This document shows, one piece after another, positions 60,209 through 64,000 of a DNA stretch of 64,000 nucleotides. The notes beneath the pieces are model-generated. The model saw only the letters and a list, made by a program, of their open reading frames with translations. It was not told where the DNA came from and made no database searches. How positions within the stretch are numbered: position 1 is the stretch's first letter; each line of letters starts with the position of its first letter. The translations under genes and the position numbers were made by a program. Source of the DNA: Sphingobacteriaceae bacterium (GTDB lineage: Bacteria; Bacteroidota; Bacteroidia; B-17B0; Aurantibacillaceae); the NCBI GenBank assembly GCA_947453445.1, contig CANGGP010000001.1:62001-126000 (forward strand). Reading direction: 5' to 3'.

Positions 60209-61492
60209 TTGAAAAAAACAGGCACATATTTTCTGCTCTTCTGTTTGGCTTTGTATTTTTTTAAATGCAACTCTATACGGCAATACACGGCAAAAAAAAC
60301 ACCGCACACTGCTTCTGCAGCCAATGATCGCTTGGATTTAAATACCAAGGCATATCATGTGAACGACAGCCTTACAGAAATTTTTTTTGAAGTAAAAAAC
60401 GATAATTTAATTTACAAACGAACCGATACCTCCAGCGCGTTTTATGCCGAAATAAAAGTGTCTTATTCATTGTGTACTTCCGAAGATTGTAAAAGATCAA
60501 TCGACACCAGTTCGTTTTATTTGTTGGATGGCGAAGCTTCAGAACAAGTGCCAATTAAATCGCTTGTCCATCGTTTTAAGGTGCATGCGCGTTTTGGCAA
60601 CAACTATTATTTAAAAATGGAAGTGTATGATTTAAACCGACTCACATTAACCAACAAGATGCTTACAATCAATAAGAGCGATCGCTTAAATGAACAAAAC
60701 TTTTTCATTGAGTCAGGCGGCGCCCCGGTTTACCAACAGCATTTTATCAATCATCAACACCTCTCAATTTCAAGCGCAAACAACGCTGTATCGAAATTAC
60801 AAGTGTATTGTTATTTTAAAGAAAAACGCGCTGCATCGCCACCCTTTTCAAACAAAGCAAACGAAAAAATGCCACAGGCCGACAGTAGTTTTGAACTCTC
60901 AGCAATCAATGGCCGCTTTTTTTTGACTGCCCCTGAAAAAGGTTTTTATTTTATCAAAGCCGACTTAAACAGCGATATCGGTTTTTGTCTTTACACCTTT
61001 GATGTTGCTTTTCCGGCCATTAGCAGCAGCAATGATATGATTAACGCTTGTCGTTACGTGATGTACAAAGAAGAATTTGATTCTTGTTTAAATGCACCCG
61101 ACAAAAAACAAGCCATCGATAAGTTTTGGTTGAACATTGGCGGTAGCCACGAGCGGGCACGCGAAATATTAAAAAAATATTATGCACGTGTAAAAGAAGC
61201 CAATAATCTATACAGCAGTTATATGGAGGGTTGGAAAACCGATAGAGGCATGATTTCAATTATTTTTGGCGAGCCAACCAATGTGTACAAAAGTGTAAAA
61301 GACGAAATTTGGGTGTATGGCATCGAAACCAATCCCGCCACCTTACGTTTTATTTTTAAAAAAAGACAAAGTCCTTTTTCAGACAATGATTTTGTTTTAG
61401 AGCGTTCTGATTTTTATAAAGATGCCTATTATCAGGCAGTGGATTATTGGCGACAAGGCATCGTATACAACGAAAGGGCAGCCGATCGCTAA
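60209..61492 (+). CDS. GWxTD-domain protein
   Basis: EGWKTDRGMISIIFGEPTNVYKSVKDEIWVYG; signal-like N-terminus; TTG start. Confidence 0.88.
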   Translation: MKKTGTYFLLFCLALYFFKCNSIRQYTAKKTPHTASAANDRLDLNTKAYHVNDSLTEIFFEVKNDNLIYKRTDTSSAFYAEIKVSYSLCTSEDCKRSIDTSSFYLLDGEASEQVPIKSLVHRFKVHARFGNNYYLKMEVYDLNRLTLTNKMLTINKSDRLNEQNFFIESGGAPVYQQHFINHQHLSISSANNAVSKLQVYCYFKEKRAASPPFSNKANEKMPQADSSFELSAINGRFFLTAPEKGFYFIKADLNSDIGFCLYTFDVAFPAISSSNDMINACRYVMYKEEFDSCLNAPDKKQAIDKFWLNIGGSHERAREILKKYYARVKEANNLYSSYMEGWKTDRGMISIIFGEPTNVYKSVKDEIWVYGIETNPATLRFIFKKRQSPFSDNDFVLERSDFYKDAYYQAVDYWRQGIVYNERAADR

Positions 61493-61508
61493 GCACTGAT
61501 TATCCGAC

Positions 61509-61982
61509 TTACAATAAACCGGCAGTATTCACACCATAACCGATGTCTTCCGGCAAATTGCTTTGTTTACTGGCTGCCACAGCCAATTCATCGCAGCGGT
61601 TATTTTCTTTATTTGAAGCATGACCTTTTACCCAAATAAATTCATGCCACCTAAAATCATAAATCTTCAAAAACCGTTGCCATAAATCTACATTGGCTTT
61701 GTTCACAAATCCTTTCTTACGCCAACCTAAAATCCAGTTTTTGTTGATTGCATCTACCACATATTTACTGTCGGAATAAATTTTCACCTTAATTTCGCGG
61801 TCTTTAATGCTTTCTAAAGCCACAATCACACCCATTAATTCCATGCGGTTGTTGGTGGTGTACTTAAAGCCTGCACTCATTTCTTTGCGGTGCTTTTTAT
61901 ACAACATCACAATGCCATATCCGCCGGGTCCTGGATTTCCAGAGGCAGCACCGTCGGTGTATATTTCAATAAAGTCTTCCAA
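61509..61982 (-). CDS. rnhA: ribonuclease HI
   Basis: IYTDGAASGNPGPGGYG, NNRMELMGVI, YSDSKYVVDAI, WVKGHASNKENNRCDELA. Confidence 0.95.
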   Translation of the reverse strand: MEDFIEIYTDGAASGNPGPGGYGIVMLYKKHRKEMSAGFKYTTNNRMELMGVIVALESIKDREIKVKIYSDSKYVVDAINKNWILGWRKKGFVNKANVDLWQRFLKIYDFRWHEFIWVKGHASNKENNRCDELAVAASKQSNLPEDIGYGVNTAGLL

Positions 61983-62070
61983 AAGGGTGAATTAGGCTTG
62001 AAATATAGGTATTTCTTATATTTTGTGTAAAGTAATTTTGTGCCTATATTCGTGTTTCAAATTTATAGAT

Positions 62071-62955
62071 ATGTCGGTTTTAGTCAATAAAAATTCTAAA
62101 GTAATAGTGCAAGGTTTTACGGGTGGTGAAGGTACTTTTCACGCCACACAAATGATTGAATATGGAACAAATGTAGTAGGTGGTGTAACACCCGGAAAAG
62201 GTGGTACCACGCATTTGGATCGTCCTGTTTTTAATACCGTTGCCGAAGCTGTACAAAAAGCCGGCGCTGATGTGTCGATTATTTTTGTACCGGCCGCTTT
62301 TGCTGCCGATGCCATTATGGAAGCCGCGGATGCGGGCATTAAAGTAATTGTTTGTATTACCGAAGGCATTCCTGTAAAGGACATGATCTATGCCAAGGAA
62401 TACATTAAAAATAAAGCTTGCCGTTTAATTGGTCCTAACTGCCCTGGCGTAATTACTGCCGGTGAAGCCAAAGTAGGCATCATGCCCGGTTTTGTATTTA
62501 AAAAAGGAACTGTTGGTATCGTATCAAAGAGTGGTACATTAACGTATGAGGCAGCCGATCAAATTGCCAAAGCAGGTTTGGGCGTTACCACAGCCATTGG
62601 TATTGGTGGCGATCCAATTATTGGAACACCAACCAAAGAAGCGGTTGAGTTATTAATGAATGATCCTGAAACTGAAGCCATCGTTATGATTGGTGAAATT
62701 GGTGGTAGTTACGAAGCTGAAGCAGCCCGTTGGATAAAAGCCAATGGCAACAAAAAACCTGTGGTAGGTTTTATCGCCGGTCAAACTGCGCCAAAAGGAC
62801 GTACCATGGGTCACGCAGGTGCCATTGTTGGTGGTGCTGAAGATACAGCCCAAGCCAAAATGCAAATCATGCGCGAATGTGGTATTCACGTGTGTGAAAG
62901 TCCTGCCGAAATCGGCAAAACAATGGCCGGTATTTTAAAAGGTGTTAAAGCTTAA
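62071..62955 (+). CDS. sucD: succinate-CoA ligase, ADP-forming, alpha subunit
   Basis: [67 protein letters not shown]. Confidence 0.97.
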   Translation: MSVLVNKNSKVIVQGFTGGEGTFHATQMIEYGTNVVGGVTPGKGGTTHLDRPVFNTVAEAVQKAGADVSIIFVPAAFAADAIMEAADAGIKVIVCITEGIPVKDMIYAKEYIKNKACRLIGPNCPGVITAGEAKVGIMPGFVFKKGTVGIVSKSGTLTYEAADQIAKAGLGVTTAIGIGGDPIIGTPTKEAVELLMNDPETEAIVMIGEIGGSYEAEAARWIKANGNKKPVVGFIAGQTAPKGRTMGHAGAIVGGAEDTAQAKMQIMRECGIHVCESPAEIGKTMAGILKGVKA

Positions 62956-62977
62956 GCAATTCAATTTAAATTTTCAA

Positions 62978-63005
62978 AAGCGTCGATTATCGGCGCTTTT
63001 TTTTT
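62978..63005 (+). terminator. Rho-independent terminator after sucD
   Basis: AGCGTCGAT-T-ATCGGCGCT stem followed by a long T tract. Confidence 0.85.
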
Positions 63006-63175
63006 GACCTAATTTTAATTTCATTGTGTTAAGGCGTCGATGTTTTTTGCCTGTTACCGCGCCTACAAATTCTCACCAAATGTGTGATTGATTCAATATT
63101 TTGTTTTTTTTATGTAAGTCAAGGCCCATCGTTTGCTTGTAGGTTTGTGCAAGTAAAAAATCAAAAAGCATTGTG

Positions 63176-63841
63176 ATGAAAAACCGCAGCAATTCAATTT
63201 ATTTAAGCTTTTATCTCTTCAGTATTTTAATGCTTGGTGCTTGTAACAGTAAAAACAATGAAATAAAAACATCAAACAAAGACCAAATGAAAGCAGGAAC
63301 CAAAACCATCGAAAACATGCAAGCCGCTTATAAAGGTGAAAAAACAGCAACCGCAAAATATGAAGCATTTTCTAACAAGGCAGAAGCGGAAGGGTATCAT
63401 ACAATCGCACTGCTTTACAATGCTGTTTCTGCTGCAGAAAGCATCCACGCCGCGAATCACAAACTGGTGATTGAAGATGCGGGTGAAACAGCAGCAGTCA
63501 TTTTCCCTGAATTTAAAGTGCTTTCAACCAAAGAAAATTTATACAATGATATCAATGGCGAGGCTTATGAAGCCAAAACAATGTACCCTGATTTTTTAAA
63601 AACGGCTGAAGCTGCCGATAATCAAATTGCCATATTAAGTCTTACTTATGCCATGAGGACTGAGTTAAAACATAAATATTTTTTCGAACAAGTGCTTGGC
63701 GATATCAATAGCAACACTTTAAACAGCATGCCTTCTAAATATTTTGTTTGTCCTGCGTGCGGTAATACTTATGCCTCAAAGGCGCCGAAGCATTGCGATT
63801 TTTCGCTTACCGACGGTTCATCTTTCATTGAATTTCAATAA
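63176..63841 (+). CDS. rubrerythrin-family lipoprotein
   Basis: Lipobox LMLGAC; AAYKGEKTATAKYEAFSNKAEAEGYHTIALLYNAVSAAESIHAANH; C-terminal CPACGNTY…HCDFS. Confidence 0.85.
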   Translation: MKNRSNSIYLSFYLFSILMLGACNSKNNEIKTSNKDQMKAGTKTIENMQAAYKGEKTATAKYEAFSNKAEAEGYHTIALLYNAVSAAESIHAANHKLVIEDAGETAAVIFPEFKVLSTKENLYNDINGEAYEAKTMYPDFLKTAEAADNQIAILSLTYAMRTELKHKYFFEQVLGDINSNTLNSMPSKYFVCPACGNTYASKAPKHCDFSLTDGSSFIEFQ

Positions 63842-63849
63842 CAATAACC

Positions 63850-64000
63850 ATGGATCAGGCGCACATACATTTATTAATCACTCATCTTCCGCTTTTTGGT
63901 TCCATATTAGGTGCCCTTGTACTTTTTTACGGCATCAGCAAAAAGAGTGAAGAAACAAAATTGGCCGCTTATTACCTTTTTATTATTTCTGCAATTGGTG
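63850..64000 (+). CDS. membrane protein (DUF2231-like), truncated by window end
   Basis: Translation MDQAHIHLLITHLPLFGSILGALVLFYGISKKSEETKLAAYYLFIISAIG. Confidence 0.6.
   Translation, partial: MDQAHIHLLITHLPLFGSILGALVLFYGISKKSEETKLAAYYLFIISAIG

Noticed and set aside
1-64000. Search for CRISPR arrays, tRNAs, rRNAs, integrases, transposases and phage genes
   Set aside because: No regularly spaced 20-40 bp direct repeats, no cloverleaf-like intergenic segments and no such protein families recognised by eye; a tRNAscan/Infernal run would be needed to exclude RNAs formally

Overview
The window is chromosomal DNA from a Bacteroidota bacterium. Support comes from the MurF-Alr fusion, a DUF5103 T9SS plug protein, a T9SS type A sorting domain, a GWxTD protein and TAnnTTTG-type -7 elements. 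It is densely coding, mostly housekeeping and general-metabolism genes on both strands. I found no rRNA, tRNA, CRISPR array, transposase or prophage. Recognisable genes include tdk, murF-alr, ileS, lspA, hemH, ruvC, plsY, gdhA, nadC, rlmH, a DAHP synthase/chorismate mutase fusion, cobB-type sirtuin, rnhA and sucD. The most unusual structure is a compact ~560 bp unit at about 45949-46508. It holds a single GxxExxY (PD-(D/E)XK-like) gene bounded by imperfect inverted repeats built from iterated CACTAAG motifs, and it sits exactly between two Fe-S oxidoreductase genes that look like one operon. It is a candidate undescribed mobile cassette. Other points of interest: a DUF1801 gene split at an in-frame A_AAA_AAA slippery heptamer; a DksA-like protein with histone-H1-like, acidic and AT-hook-like N-terminal regions and a degenerate zinc finger; an unlisted 47-aa Cys-rich ORF next to a REP-like repeat cluster; an exported RidA beside a Tat-signal PLP enzyme; and a K+-channel-like protein with a non-canonical filter. 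All family calls come from reading the protein sequences; no database search was run.
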